Assembly: GCA_015499985.1 (NCBI GenBank)
Contig: JAAAUF010000005.1
Span: forward strand, 1 to 64,000
Reading direction: 5' to 3'
Source: Haplosporangium gracile
Taxonomy: Eukaryota; Mortierellomycota; Mortierellomycetes; Mortierellales; Mortierellaceae
DNA: 64,000 bases
Shown here: positions 22,301 through 32,394 of the stretch, in pieces
Position numbering within the stretch: position 1 is the stretch's first letter
Layout: the number at the start of each line of letters is the position of its first letter
Program-made: the position numbers and the translations under genes
Notes under the pieces: model-generated
Told to the model about the DNA's origin: nothing
Seen by the model: the letters and a program-made list of their open reading frames with translations, nothing else
The model's database searches: none

Positions 22301-24745
22301 CTAGAGGACATCCCGATTTCTGGAATTAATATTGTCCCAGTCAAGATAAAGATCCGCGCGATGGGCTTCAGGATCGTATTCTAGTGGTATACTAGGAACA
22401 GACGTGGCGTTGTCGTCAATGTTGCTATTGTCATCATCGTCGCCGTCGTAGCAATTACAGTTTTCGGCGCCTGGTTTTGTTCTTCTTGTTCGGGCGAGGG
22501 TTGGGGGATAGTGGGACGGTAAATCTCAAGGAGGGGGAAAGACACGCCCCCTATGTAAGGCAGGTCCTCGAAGGGCGGAAACATACCATTTCTCAGAAAC
22601 ACACCGCTGAGTTGGTCCATCGACGAGACGGCTCCCCCGGGGAAGGTAAAAAACGAAATGTTCTTTTTATATAACCCACCGACGGTCAGTGCAGGGACAT
22701 TCTAAACAGAATTCAGTAGAGAACTGGACATTGCGCAAGCCGACCCGCAGTATCTGTTTGAGAGGAGGATCATGTTTTGGGGGTTGTTTGTCCACTGGTA
22801 GGTGATAAGTTGGGCATCGGTAGGGAGGCGTGGGGAGATAAGGGTCGTAAGATGAGAGTAAGTCGCGTTGCGGTTGTTTCTGGTGATTGTGCGGGGGGAG
22901 ATAAAGAGGGAATTGGTGGTGTAGGGTTTGTTTGTGGAGAGGTCAAGGTAGATGTGGGACCCGTAGAGGCCTGCGGATGTGGCGGAGTCGGTCAAGGCGA
23001 TGGCAGACGAGAGTTCTCAGATGGGCTTTGTGACACGGAGGTCAGAAGGAAAATAGGGCGCTTGCGGTTTCGGGTCGTCGTTGTTGCTACTGTCAGTAGA
23101 CGAGGAGGGGAAGGGGAGTTGGACAAAAGTCAATGCGAAGTCGACTCGATCCCCACCATTGCTCTGGAAATCGATGAAAAGATGGGTCATGGAAGGCTTT
23201 GAATGCATGTCGAGCCGTTTCGAATTCTTTGTTACTAGCCTCGTGGGACATGACAACGACGACACCTACATGGGGTTTGTCTTTGAGTTGGTAGTAGACT
23301 GTTGCGGTTTCTCCTGCTGCGACTAGACGCGCGTCAGGGCGTTTTAGAGGAATGTGCGAGTCTGTTACTAGAGGGGAAGAGTTTTTTTCTCCTTCTTGCT
23401 GTGGCTCGTCGCCTTCGCTGAGGAGGATGCTTTTTGAGGGCTGAAGTGTCATTGATGGAGGACGCTGTCTCAGGGTGCGTTTCATGAGCGCGTCGTCGTT
23501 CCCAGAGGTGGAGGTGGAGATGAAATAGTCGGGTTTGATGCAGACGTTAGCAATATATACAGCCGCACTGTCAAAGATAACATCTTTCACACCTCGCAAA
23601 GGGATGGCTCTCCAAGGAATAATGACATGCTCAGACTCTTCCTCTTTATCTTCTTCTTCGTTTTCTTCTACATCCGCCGCTGCCGCCGCCCAGGTCTTCG
23701 ACTTGATTTTACTAGCACAACGGAGCCTGTAGGCAATGGAGGGCGTCTCGAGGAGAGAGTAACGTTTTGCGAAATCACCAGCAGACATGACATATGCCCG
23801 ATCGTTTTGGTCATAAATTTGTGAAGCAAGGGCCCGGTTGAGACGGAAACCGGCGTCCTTGGAAGAGGCGAAGCGGTCCGACCATGTGAGAAGGTATTCG
23901 ATGGCCGGGTGGTCGTCGATCGCCTCGACTATGCAGTCTGCGTACCCTTTCTTGGAGTGATCGTAGAACACGCGTACTGACTGGATGAAGGGAAAAGGAT
24001 ACGGAAAAGCGATCCGTAAGTATTTGTTGTAAAAGCAGAGAGCTTTTGTTTCAAAGTTGTGGAGTGGAGATAAAGAGTTGATTGTTGTTATTGGTTTACC
24101 TGCTTGCTATTGAGGACTGGGCCGTAAAGGACAATGTTTTGAAAGAAGACGTACTTGTCACAACAGCCCTCTAAGGATAATTATTAAAATTCAAGCAAAA
24201 AACCCCCAATATTTGCTTTAACTATTTATCTCAAAAAAAAAACTATAAGGTAGACCGAAGCTAGACAACAGAAGCTTGCAAGTACACAACTCGCGTCCTT
24301 ACCATAATAGCTAGCATGAGCATCATGAAGAGAATCCACAACCCGACTCACCGTCGAATGAAACTCAAAATCACTCCTAAACGCCTTCCTCAATGCATCC
24401 AACTCTTTCAGAATATCTACCGACGGACTCGTGAACGGCGCATTCAGATCGGGTGTCAAGGCCGAGTCGCGAAAGACATAATAGTCTTTAAAGAGTTTTA
24501 TCATAGTGTCGAGGGCTGTGTTGGCGATGATGCCGTTGTAGGGGATTGAGGTGTAGCAAAAGGCCACGTCTTCGTAGGGTGAGGGTGTTCGAGTTTTTGC
24601 TCTTGCTGCTGAGGGATCCACATGCGTCCGGTTCCGAGCGTGTTGGGGCTGCAGATATGGAGTAGATAGATATCAGGGCTGTCAATGTGGCAATGATGAC
24701 TGAGAATGATATTGAAAGTATCATTATGTTGCAGAGGCGGGGCAT
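22301..24745 (-). pseudogene. S41-family (CPAF-like) secreted protease pseudogene
   Basis: The original gene started near 24745 with a signal peptide (hydrophobic core ISFSVIIATLTALIS, then SAAPTRSEPDACGSL). It continued through YEDVAFCYTSIPYN, SLHDAHASYYG, GYADCIVEAIDDHPA, the PDZ-like middle and LFIDFQSNGGDRVDFA, then the active-site block NRYCGSACAMSS, where the Ser after CG is the presumed nucleophile. It ended with PLEYDPEAHRADLYLDW. That order is typical of secreted fungal S41 peptidases. Reading it needs frame changes near 24577 and 23190, and probably a third near 22450. There are two in-frame stops, TGA at 23019-23017 and TAG at 22704-22702. Old intron boundaries (for example GTAAGG after HASYYG) remain visible. 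The lesions are spread along the gene, so it is a relatively young but clearly dead copy. Confidence 0.85.
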
Positions 24746-25707
24746 AGAAAAACGAGTGGAGAGTTGGGGATGAACTTATGGTCTCACCTTTATATGTCTG
24801 AGTGATGGATGGGTCCTCGGTGATGACAATAGAGTTATTGACGAATGTATCAGAGAAGGGAAAATATGTGGACCCACAGTCGGGTAAGAAAAGAAACAAA
24901 GCAACATATACGTCCTGCAAGATAGAAACGGCGTCGCGCAGATGGGGCACGAACATGTGACGGGAGCATGGACAGAGGCATTTCATAACATGGGCAATCT
25001 ATTGCTGATATATGTGGACAATGCACTCAATCCCTCTCCCTTTATTGGTTGGGCACATCCAATGGGGTGAGGCGAACGATGCAAGGAACCGCTGTTCCAT
25101 TTTTATTTTGTTGCTTTCAGCATGGACGATCATATCTGCGATAGGCAGTAGAGATTTTGACGATGCTATGTTACGTGCCCTGAGTATTTGAATACATAGG
25201 GCATGGGATACGGCACGGATCTGAACTGAGCGGGCACAAAACAGTCTCCAGTTCCTGATTGACGGCCAGCCTGCCGCCTTGACATTCGAACACGTTGCAC
25301 AATCACGTCACTGGAAGATTGATTGTCACTTTATGTATTTTTTCTTTTTCAGCTGCTTCCTTCTTGCCAGATGATGTTTGGCTGCATGCAGAATGCTGCA
25401 GTACATTTAACATGCATGTGTATTTGTCTATCTACTTGATCGAAAATTTGACACTCAGGGGCACAGTCATTCTTGCTTTATTGTTCTTGTCCCAAAGGAA
25501 TGTAAGGCAAAAAAATCAACTGATCGCATGATTGGATAATGCACTCTTCATCGCAAGTCAAGACTTATGTAGAGTACCAAATATATTTTTTTTCTGCCTT
25601 GCAGACATACAAGAAAACGGTAACCATTGTCGCGAATAAATATATTTATTTGAGCATCTAAGTAGTATGAAACAATAACGCAAAAGAAAAATCGAATAAG
25701 GTAAGCT
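24746..25707. other. Intergenic region between FIT-like 3' end and S41 pseudogene
   Basis: Nearly 1 kb upstream of the S41 pseudogene and downstream of the FIT-family gene. No gene, RNA or repeat is recognised. Confidence 0.5.
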
Positions 25708-26802
25708 CTACAGAATGACAGCCTGGTCGGGCATGGAGGGGAAGGGAGTGACCTTGTAAAGGGTGGCATAAGATCCGAACCAGAAGAGGACGCCAAAGAA
25801 CAATCCCGTCAACTTCTCGGCCAAGTGATGGTAGTACACACTGGTCATCAATAACATCCACCACCAAAGACCCGCGAGGGCCAAGGTTCCCCAGACAGCA
25901 TACTTGGCAGCCCTACGGTTCTGAAGCGCGGTCCATGCTTCGGGAACGTTGAGGAATATAGAAAGTTCCTCCATAAGGAAGAGCCAGGCGTGGGTGAGGA
26001 GGAACATGTGGCCCGAGATATCGACTCCACCAGCCCAGTTTCCGCCTTGACGACGGCAGTGATATTGGGACCATTGGCCATCAATGGAGCAGCTTCCTCC
26101 TGTCATGACAAAGACGCGGTCAAAGAGTCCTGGGCCAAAGAACCATTGAGAGATGAGCCACCAGTAGAGGGTTGCGAGACCCCAGCGGACGAAGGCCTTG
26201 ACGACGACGTTGGAGGGGACTTTGGCACTAGCGGTTGAGCCAGCGGGGGGCAAGTTGGTTCCGACCATAGAGGGTCTTTGATCCTGATCAAGATGAGTCG
26301 ACGATCTTGTCCTTGTCCTTGATTCGTTGCTGTTGCTCGATTCATCCTCCTCCTGAGGCCGTGCAACGTGAGAGGTGCTGCTGTTATAAGAGCCGTCCTG
26401 CTGGCGGATCAGAGCCTTGCCAAAGACGACGGTGATATAGACAAAAAAGGCAATCGAAGTCCAACCCCAACCATTCTTGACAAAGAGCATGTTGAGGATA
26501 TTACGCTTGTTGGAAAAGTAAGAGGGCTGATCACCGCCAATGTATCCAAAAAGCGATCCAAAGAGCAACGTCACCGGGAAAATGAAAACGAGGTACTGGT
26601 GAGGGAGGAGGAAGACTGAGAGCGGGGTTGTTGGGGGCCGGATATCGGCGGGAGTGTTGGCGAGGTCCTGAAGGGTTGCGTGTGCGAGCGTTGGGGAGAG
26701 ATTAGGTGACTCTGGAGCACGGTCTCTGGTGGATGGTGATGATGATGCGAATGGTGAGTCTGGAGCAAATGTCCTTCTCGAGTGTATTGATGGCTGGTCC
26801 AT
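25708..26802 (-). CDS. FIT-family (fat storage-inducing transmembrane) protein, Scs3/Yft2-like
   Basis: A single-exon gene of 364 residues. After an 80-residue Ser/Pro-rich cytosolic N-terminus come about six hydrophobic segments, including VFLLPHQYLVFIFPVTLLFG, WTSIAFFVYITVVF, WGLATLYWWLISQWFFG, WALFLMEELSIF-like and WWMLLMTSVYYH. The family signature is plain: GGNWAGGVDISGHMFLLTHA with the first catalytic histidine, and SVYYHHLAEK with the second. FIT2 and yeast Scs3/Yft2 are ER acyl-CoA diphosphatases needed for normal lipid droplet budding. An Asn/Ser/Arg-rich insert of about 60 residues sits between the second and third membrane segments. The start is the first Met after an upstream stop-rich leader. 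Confidence 0.9.
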   Translation of the reverse strand: MDQPSIHSRRTFAPDSPFASSSPSTRDRAPESPNLSPTLAHATLQDLANTPADIRPPTTPLSVFLLPHQYLVFIFPVTLLFGSLFGYIGGDQPSYFSNKRNILNMLFVKNGWGWTSIAFFVYITVVFGKALIRQQDGSYNSSTSHVARPQEEDESSNSNESRTRTRSSTHLDQDQRPSMVGTNLPPAGSTASAKVPSNVVVKAFVRWGLATLYWWLISQWFFGPGLFDRVFVMTGGSCSIDGQWSQYHCRRQGGNWAGGVDISGHMFLLTHAWLFLMEELSIFLNVPEAWTALQNRRAAKYAVWGTLALAGLWWWMLLMTSVYYHHLAEKLTGLFFGVLFWFGSYATLYKVTPFPSMPDQAVIL

Positions 26803-27429
26803 TGTGTCCTTGCTATTTCTCGAGGATGTCGTTCGTTGATTGTAGGCTCTTGGCTGTTGGAGGGGGTTGAGGTCGATGAGAAGGAAGAAGAAGAAGAGAA
26901 AAGAAGAATAAAAAAGGAGAATGATAGGGAGGTTAAAGTAATACCGGAGTAAGAGGAGTGACTTGTGCGTCATCGCATGGTCACTCGTTCTTGTTTGAAT
27001 AGCGTAGCAGACCGAGGATCGAATTGACAGGAAAAGGAAAAAGGAAAGTAAAACCAAGCGTCACGTGCACCTAGTGATATAAACTACGGCGAAGGTATCT
27101 GACACATGTCGCTGGTGCCAAGAGAGAAGGCGCTAGAAACTCAAAATTAAAAGGAAATCTCTTTGTAAGCAACAGGTACTTTTACTATGGGGCATGAATA
27201 CGATGGGTAGGATCGAAGGCCAGAACATTATTATTACCTCCTGCTGGATTATATCTTCTTCTTTTTCAAGCTAGACTAGACTGAGGTAACTGGACATACA
27301 TGCAGCCAGCCAGCCAGACAGACAGAGACAGCGTCGTGTATGTGTCTCTCGCTCTCTCTGTTTCTGGCTTTGTGATAAAGTCAATGTTGCACAAAACAAA
27401 AACTCAATATAACAATATCAATAAAGGGT

Positions 27430-27481
<52 letters not shown>

Positions 27482-28066
27482 TAAAAGTAATATCAATCTT
27501 TTCTTCTCTCTTGTTCGTCAGCATCGGTGCTTCCTTCATCCGTTCTTCATTCTTTCACTCAGGTCCGGTTCAAAAAGCCTTCCTCTGAGTTGGCGACAAA
27601 ATGTCAACAAGGAAGAGAAAATTGACGTTCGAAAATCCAAACTTGTTTTCACGCGTTATCCCCCCCCACATCCTCCTTCTCCAATCGCTTTGTCAAAATT
27701 TCCGATTCATTTTGTGCGTCTTGGGTGGAAACGAACAGAAAGACAAGGAAGGTAAGGGCTCTCATGTCGACCAAAGGCAAATAAACACAACTTTCCTTGT
27801 TCATTTTGTTTGTGTATGTTTATGCTGACAGACTTTCATTTGAAGAGTTCACGACCATACGCCAACGCCCTTTTCTGTTTGTTCAACCAGACAAGGCAAC
27901 AAACAAGAAAACAAAAACAGAGGACTCAAAAAAATGGAGAGTGGTTTTATTAGGAATGAGAATGAAGGAGAAAAAAACGAGCTTCTACATGAAAAACGTC
28001 CAGCGTTTATGGTATAATGCATTCAAAAAAAGGGAAGAGGATATACTCAGGGCTCATTTTTATTAT
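26803..28066. other. FIT-family gene upstream region with (CAA)n
   Basis: About 1.26 kb between the FIT-family start and the 3' end of the first Kre9-like gene. It holds a (CAA)n microsatellite, a short CAGACAGA/CT repeat near 27305-27360, and a 75-codon open frame from 27601 that I cannot support as a gene. Confidence 0.5.
27430..27480. repeat. (ACA)n trinucleotide microsatellite
   Basis: Seventeen perfect ACA units in a non-coding region. Confidence 0.95.
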
Positions 28067-28645
28067 TTAGAAGGCAATGGCCATGACAACGGCAATGACA
28101 GTAACAGCAACGGGGGCAACAACACCGGCCTTCAAAAACCCAGCTCCGCTACCACTACCGGAGGTGGGCTTAGCGCCAGCAGGGGTCGTGGTGGTTATCA
28201 CGGGAAGAGAGGCAATGCTGCTGGTAGGAGCCGAAGTAGTGGTGACGGTAGGGATGGTGGGGACGGGAGTGGTCACAGCGGTGGGGAGAGGACCGGTGGG
28301 GAGGGGGCCCTCACCCTGGATTTGGAAGTAAGACGAGTACGAGTCTCCAATACGGATACTGTAGAAGCCGGACTTCAAGTTGGCGGGCAAGGTGGCAGCA
28401 AATTTGGTGGCACCAGGGGCACCGGTTCCCAAGGTAGCAACGACGCGCTGACTCTGGGGGTTGTCGCCGGTGAGGAGGTCGATCTTGAGGCCGGTGGTGG
28501 CAGCGGGAGAGGTGAGGTCCCACTTGATGGTTACGGCGGCGCCGGCGTTCCACTTGGTCGTGGCGACGGGGGCGGTGGGGTAAGCCTGGTCAGCGAGGAC
28601 AACGCTAAGGAGAGTAGCAACAATGGCGACGACGGAGAAACGCAT
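28067..28645 (-). CDS. Kre9/Knh1-like GPI-anchored wall protein, copy 1
   Basis: An uninterrupted 192-residue frame. It has a signal peptide (MRFSVVAIVATLLSVVLA), then an Ig-like N-terminal domain starting YPTAPVATTKWNAGAAVTIKW and ending near YSSYFQIQG. A Thr/Pro/Ser-rich stalk follows, then a C-terminal hydrophobic tail (VVAPVAVTVIAVVMAIAF) preceded by small residues SGSGSGAG, a GPI-attachment signal. This organisation matches the family with the Kre9/Knh1-like N-terminal domain (yeast cell wall synthesis), many members of which in early-diverging fungi are GPI proteins. The exact role is unknown. Kre9 itself is needed for beta-1,6-glucan, but that should not be transferred. A paralogue lies 1.2 kb upstream on the same strand. 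Confidence 0.8.
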   Translation of the reverse strand: MRFSVVAIVATLLSVVLADQAYPTAPVATTKWNAGAAVTIKWDLTSPAATTGLKIDLLTGDNPQSQRVVATLGTGAPGATKFAATLPANLKSGFYSIRIGDSYSSYFQIQGEGPLPTGPLPTAVTTPVPTIPTVTTTSAPTSSIASLPVITTTTPAGAKPTSGSGSGAGFLKAGVVAPVAVTVIAVVMAIAF

Positions 28646-29863
28646 GATGATTATTATATGGAAGGAGTTAGGGTTGAAGGGTGGTGGGGTTGAGTAGAAA
28701 TGGAGTGGAGTTGGAAGGTAATGTGGGTGTGAGTTCTGGCCTTTGAAAGGGTATGGGAGGGGGAAAAAATGTATATTCTTTAAAGAGAAAAGAAGAAAAA
28801 AAGTGAAAAAAGTGTTGACAGCAACAAGACTGATATACTCGTGGAGGGGGAACTGCATGGGGATTGCCAAAGAGAGCAAGACGACGACGCCAACATGCTG
28901 TAGTATCCAGCCAGCCACACAATATACGACTCAAGACAGAAAGAAGAGGACCACCAGACAGGTTCATTTAAAAGTCAGAGAGCAAGTTGTGCCTGAAAAA
29001 GGTGTACCTGAGTGAGCATGCCTCTGGGCGGTGGACTGATGGGGATGGATGACACCAATAGACTTTGGTGCGTTCTGATTGGCCAACCGTCTATATCGAC
29101 CGACTGCCGCACCTCATCAACCAATCGATTCAGTGCTCTCACTTAAAGCCGAAGAAAGAACCAAAGCTTTTTTCATTTTTCTTTTTACTCTTCTCTTTCT
29201 CATACTCCTTTTGCAAGTCAAAGGGAAAAGAACACTTTCGGATGTGGGTAACTTTTACAAGTCTGGAAACACCTTTTGTCCACTCGCTCACTGGAGCCCA
29301 GCTACTTCGGGTGAAGGTCCTTGTCATCGCCACACAGGCTACCTACTCTATCTCGAGTACTCAAACAGTATTATTCATTCATTTGTTCACTCTTTTCGGT
29401 CAGTGATCGACCACCTACCTTCCTATAAAGTAGGATAACATTGTCCAGACCCTATTTTCCTCTGTGTCATAAGGCGGCTTCGTTCACTACGATCGCAGAT
29501 GGTGTAATCATGAACTAAAGGACGGTAAGATAAATTGAAATGACACCCTGCCTTACTTATTGCATTCAATTTTCTCACTTCAATTCGCGGCATGTCGTAC
29601 TCGAAAAAGGGGTGAGGGTGTCTCGGCTCTTGTTTACATATGTCCTCTTATTTCTTCCCATGGAGCTGACGAGAAACAGAGATAAATTTGAGGTGCAAGG
29701 ACAGGAATATGTCACTCACAGATAGTGCATAACGGTGTGTTCATGTGCTGTTAATTTGCTTTTTTATTTTACTGTCAAAACAACAGGAAAGAGGTCGCTC
29801 AAAAACGCCTGCTCATGTCACTTTCAGTAATTGTTGGTGTTTGTTGTTGTTGCTTACAGCGTT
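28646..29863. other. Region between the two Kre9-like genes
   Basis: About 1.2 kb holding the upstream region of copy 1 and the 3' flank of copy 2. No further gene can be supported. Confidence 0.5.
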
Positions 29864-30430
29864 TTACAAGGCAAGGGCAAGGGCAAACATAGCGAAGGTA
29901 GACCCAGCAAGAGCCAAGGGCGTCATGGCTCCCAATCTAGGTGCAGCACTGTTCCCGCTCGCAGGCTTGCTCCTCGTTGGTGGTGGCAGGGTTCCCGATG
30001 TAGTGGGGTTCGTTGGCGTACCAGAAGTAGTCGATGCAGGAGGGAGGGGGCCTGCAGCACCAAGGATCACAAACGACTCGGTTCTATAAGGCCCGACCCC
30101 AATCTGATAATCCGACCCATTGACAACATCTGAAGGCAAGTCTAACGTATACGACGAAGCACCTCGACCAGACCGACCTAGAGCTCGAACTTCTGCTGGG
30201 GTATCGGCAATAACGTCACCCTTGCGGAGTGTAATGTCGAAACCGAGGTTGGTAAAAGGTCCATCGGCGAGGAGGAATTTCCAGTCGACGGTGACGGGGG
30301 TTCCTGCCTTCCAGATGGTTGTCGAGTTGGGGCTGAAGACTAGGACCTCTTCGGAAGGGGGCACGGATTGCGCCGTGGTGAATGCCAGTGCCATTGCTGA
30401 AGCAAGGAGTGCGAATCTTGTGAAGTGCAT
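29864..30430 (-). CDS. Kre9/Knh1-like GPI-anchored wall protein, copy 2
   Basis: A 188-residue single-exon gene with the same layout as its neighbour. It has a signal peptide (MHFTRFALLASAMALAFTTA), an Ig-like domain opening VFSPNSTTIWKAGTPVTVDW and closing YRTESFVILG, and a Thr/Pro-rich linker. Its GPI signal is small residues (SGNSAAP) before the hydrophobic tail PLALAGSTFAMFALALAL. The domain core (W-x-A-G-x-x-V-T-x-x-W) is shared with copy 1, but the rest is strongly diverged, so the duplication is old or the genes evolve fast. Location is expected at the plasma membrane or wall. Confidence 0.8.
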   Translation of the reverse strand: MHFTRFALLASAMALAFTTAQSVPPSEEVLVFSPNSTTIWKAGTPVTVDWKFLLADGPFTNLGFDITLRKGDVIADTPAEVRALGRSGRGASSYTLDLPSDVVNGSDYQIGVGPYRTESFVILGAAGPLPPASTTSGTPTNPTTSGTLPPPTRSKPASGNSAAPRLGAMTPLALAGSTFAMFALALAL

Positions 30431-30956
30431 TGGAAGTAAAAGAGAATGTGTGTAGTCTATGTGGACAAGCTGAAGGGAGGAAAGGGTGTGGGAAGGTTTA
30501 GTTGAAGGGAGTTGGTGTAAAATATAATTCGTGGGCGAGTGGGCGCTCCTTTCCTTTATATACTACTCATGTGGGACCCTGATAAGTAAGTGGTCAAAAA
30601 AAAAGAAGGTTGGGGTGAAGAGCTCTGCTAGTGTGAGTTCAAAGAGACATTTTTCACTCGTTTGTCCGTGCTTGCTGTTGCTTGTCTGTTCTCTCTCTTA
30701 TGTCAAGGGCCAAAACATGAGAGCAACAAGGGAACGAGGTCAAAGAGTATCTTGTGCTCAAGACATAATTGGAAAATGCATTTTGTTGGTGGGCCAATAG
30801 TCATTGACAATGAGGCCTAAACTGCTAGAGCAAAAAGGGGAGAATGCTGCAATAAAAAAAACTACCAATGGCACGTTTGGAGTGAATGAAATGGTTCTAT
30901 GATGGTGGTTGTATTTCTTGAATGATGGGTCAAATATAAACAAATGGCACTAGATG
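30431..30956. other. Upstream region of Kre9-like copy 2
   Basis: About 525 bp between Kre9-like copy 2 and the COX11 3' end. No gene is recognised. A poly(A) stretch lies near 30597. Confidence 0.5.
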
Positions 30957-31911
30957 TTATGCAGTGGCTTGCTTCTGCTGTTGCTGCTCGGCAAGACCGG
31001 GCTGCTTCTCAAAGGGCATACCTCTGGCCTTGAAGAAGGTATAACTCAATGTCACCGTGTCAACATCCGCCATATCGGGATCGTTCGCAAACTCGGGATC
31101 GATAAAGAAAAAGATGGGCATGTCGACCGACTCGCCCGCGGTCAACTTTTGTTCCTCAAAGCAGAAACACTGGATCTTGTTGAAATGAGGCGCGACCTTG
31201 GAGGGGGCAACGTTATAAGTAGCAATACCAATGACATCGTCCTTAGACTTGTTCTTGGCCGTGTAAAAGGCCAATGCAGTCTCACCAGGCAAGACCGAGA
31301 CTTGACGCTGCTGGGGCAAGAACGACCACTGAAGGGAGGTCGAGGTGTCAGCGTTGAACTTGACTTTGATGCGACGGTGGTTATCCTTGGGAACGAGACG
31401 CTCGGGCGCAAATTTGGTCTCGCCGACCATAGGGGCTCCGCCGAGACCGGTGGCGGAACAGAACATGCGGTAGAGAGGTACGGCGGCGTAGGAGAGGCCG
31501 AGGGTGCCCATGAGGATCGAGGCCGTATAGTAGAGCATGTCGGTGTTCTTGGCATGGACTCTTCTCCGCGATCCAGCGGCCTCTGTCTGTGGTGGTGCAG
31601 GAGAAGTGGCGTATGCGCGCGATCTGAGGGAACGTATCCATGCTGTCTGTGCTGTTGTTACTGTGGTTGTTGTCGATGGGCACCGAGAAGCGAAAAACGC
31701 CTATTTGTTATTTTAGAGTGGAGCAGGAAGGTTTAGGGAAAGGGAGGAGGAGTCGTGTGTATTGGGGATATTTCAATTGACCGAGAACGAGGCGCGTATC
31801 TAAATAACCAGGGCTGCATAGGAAGAAATGGGCGCTGGTTCTCACCTGGCGGGTGGGTGTTGTCATGAAGGAGCGGGATCCCAAGAGACTTGTCATTGAC
31901 TTTGTTGCCAT
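30957..31911 (-). CDS. COX11: Cytochrome c oxidase assembly factor Cox11
   Basis: Two exons, 31911-31846 and 31700-30957, give 269 residues. The Arg/Ser-rich N-terminus is a mitochondrial presequence. A single membrane helix (YYTASILMGTLGLSYAAVPL) precedes the conserved YRMFCSATGLGG. The intermembrane-space beta-domain contains the copper-binding pair in IQCFCFEEQ, then the hallmark MPIFFFIDPEFANDPDM and TLSYTFFKA. Cox11 delivers copper to the CuB site of Cox1. All expected cysteines are present. The start exon encodes MATKSMTSLLGSRSF and is spliced at GTGAGA. A Gln-rich C-terminal tail extends slightly beyond the yeast protein. Confidence 0.95.
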
Positions 31912-32394
31912 TGCTGTGTGATCAACTCTTTTTTTTAGGTTGAGGAAGGGAATGTGGATCAATGATCGGATAGTGGTTGATGTTGTTGACAGTGAAGGTA
32001 TGGTGCAATGAATGAGCAAAGGTTGTTGATCCGAGGGAAAAGGTGAATGCGATGTTGACGAGAAGGAGGAAAGGGATCGTGTGTTCGTATTCTGGGTGAG
32101 AGAGTGAATGCGGACAAAGAGGACAAAGAGGACAAAGAAAGAGCGACGGATGCGCTCTTCCCAGGAACAAACAAGCCGGGTTAGAGGATCGACGTGACTG
32201 CGATCGAAGTGGATGGGTTAGGGCGCAAAAAGGGGAGCGGAAGCACAGAGAGAGACGTTTGTCCAGTTGTTCATTTGCGGATACCCGTGATTTTTATCTT
32301 CCGAATACTACGATGCACTGCTATATACTATGAAAGAAGAAGAAGCAGCAGAAGAACAAAAAGAAGAAAAGGGTATGCATGCTACATATATGTT
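31912..32394. other. COX11 upstream region
   Basis: About 480 bp between the COX11 start and the homeodomain gene 3' end. It contains a short gacaaagag triplication near 32112-32140. No gene is seen. Confidence 0.5.

Noticed and set aside
22777..23202. Plus-strand frame of 141 codons in the S41 region
   Set aside because: It is antisense to the S41 pseudogene; its length reflects base composition, not a gene.
27601..27828. 75-codon frame starting after the (CAA)n tract
   Set aside because: It has a possible start context but no recognised domain, no continuation by clear splicing and biased composition. It was left out for lack of support.
27797..28693. A 298-codon plus-strand Gly-rich frame
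   Set aside because: It is antisense to the Thr/Pro-rich Kre9-like gene; the minus strand has signal peptide, Ig-like domain and GPI signal.
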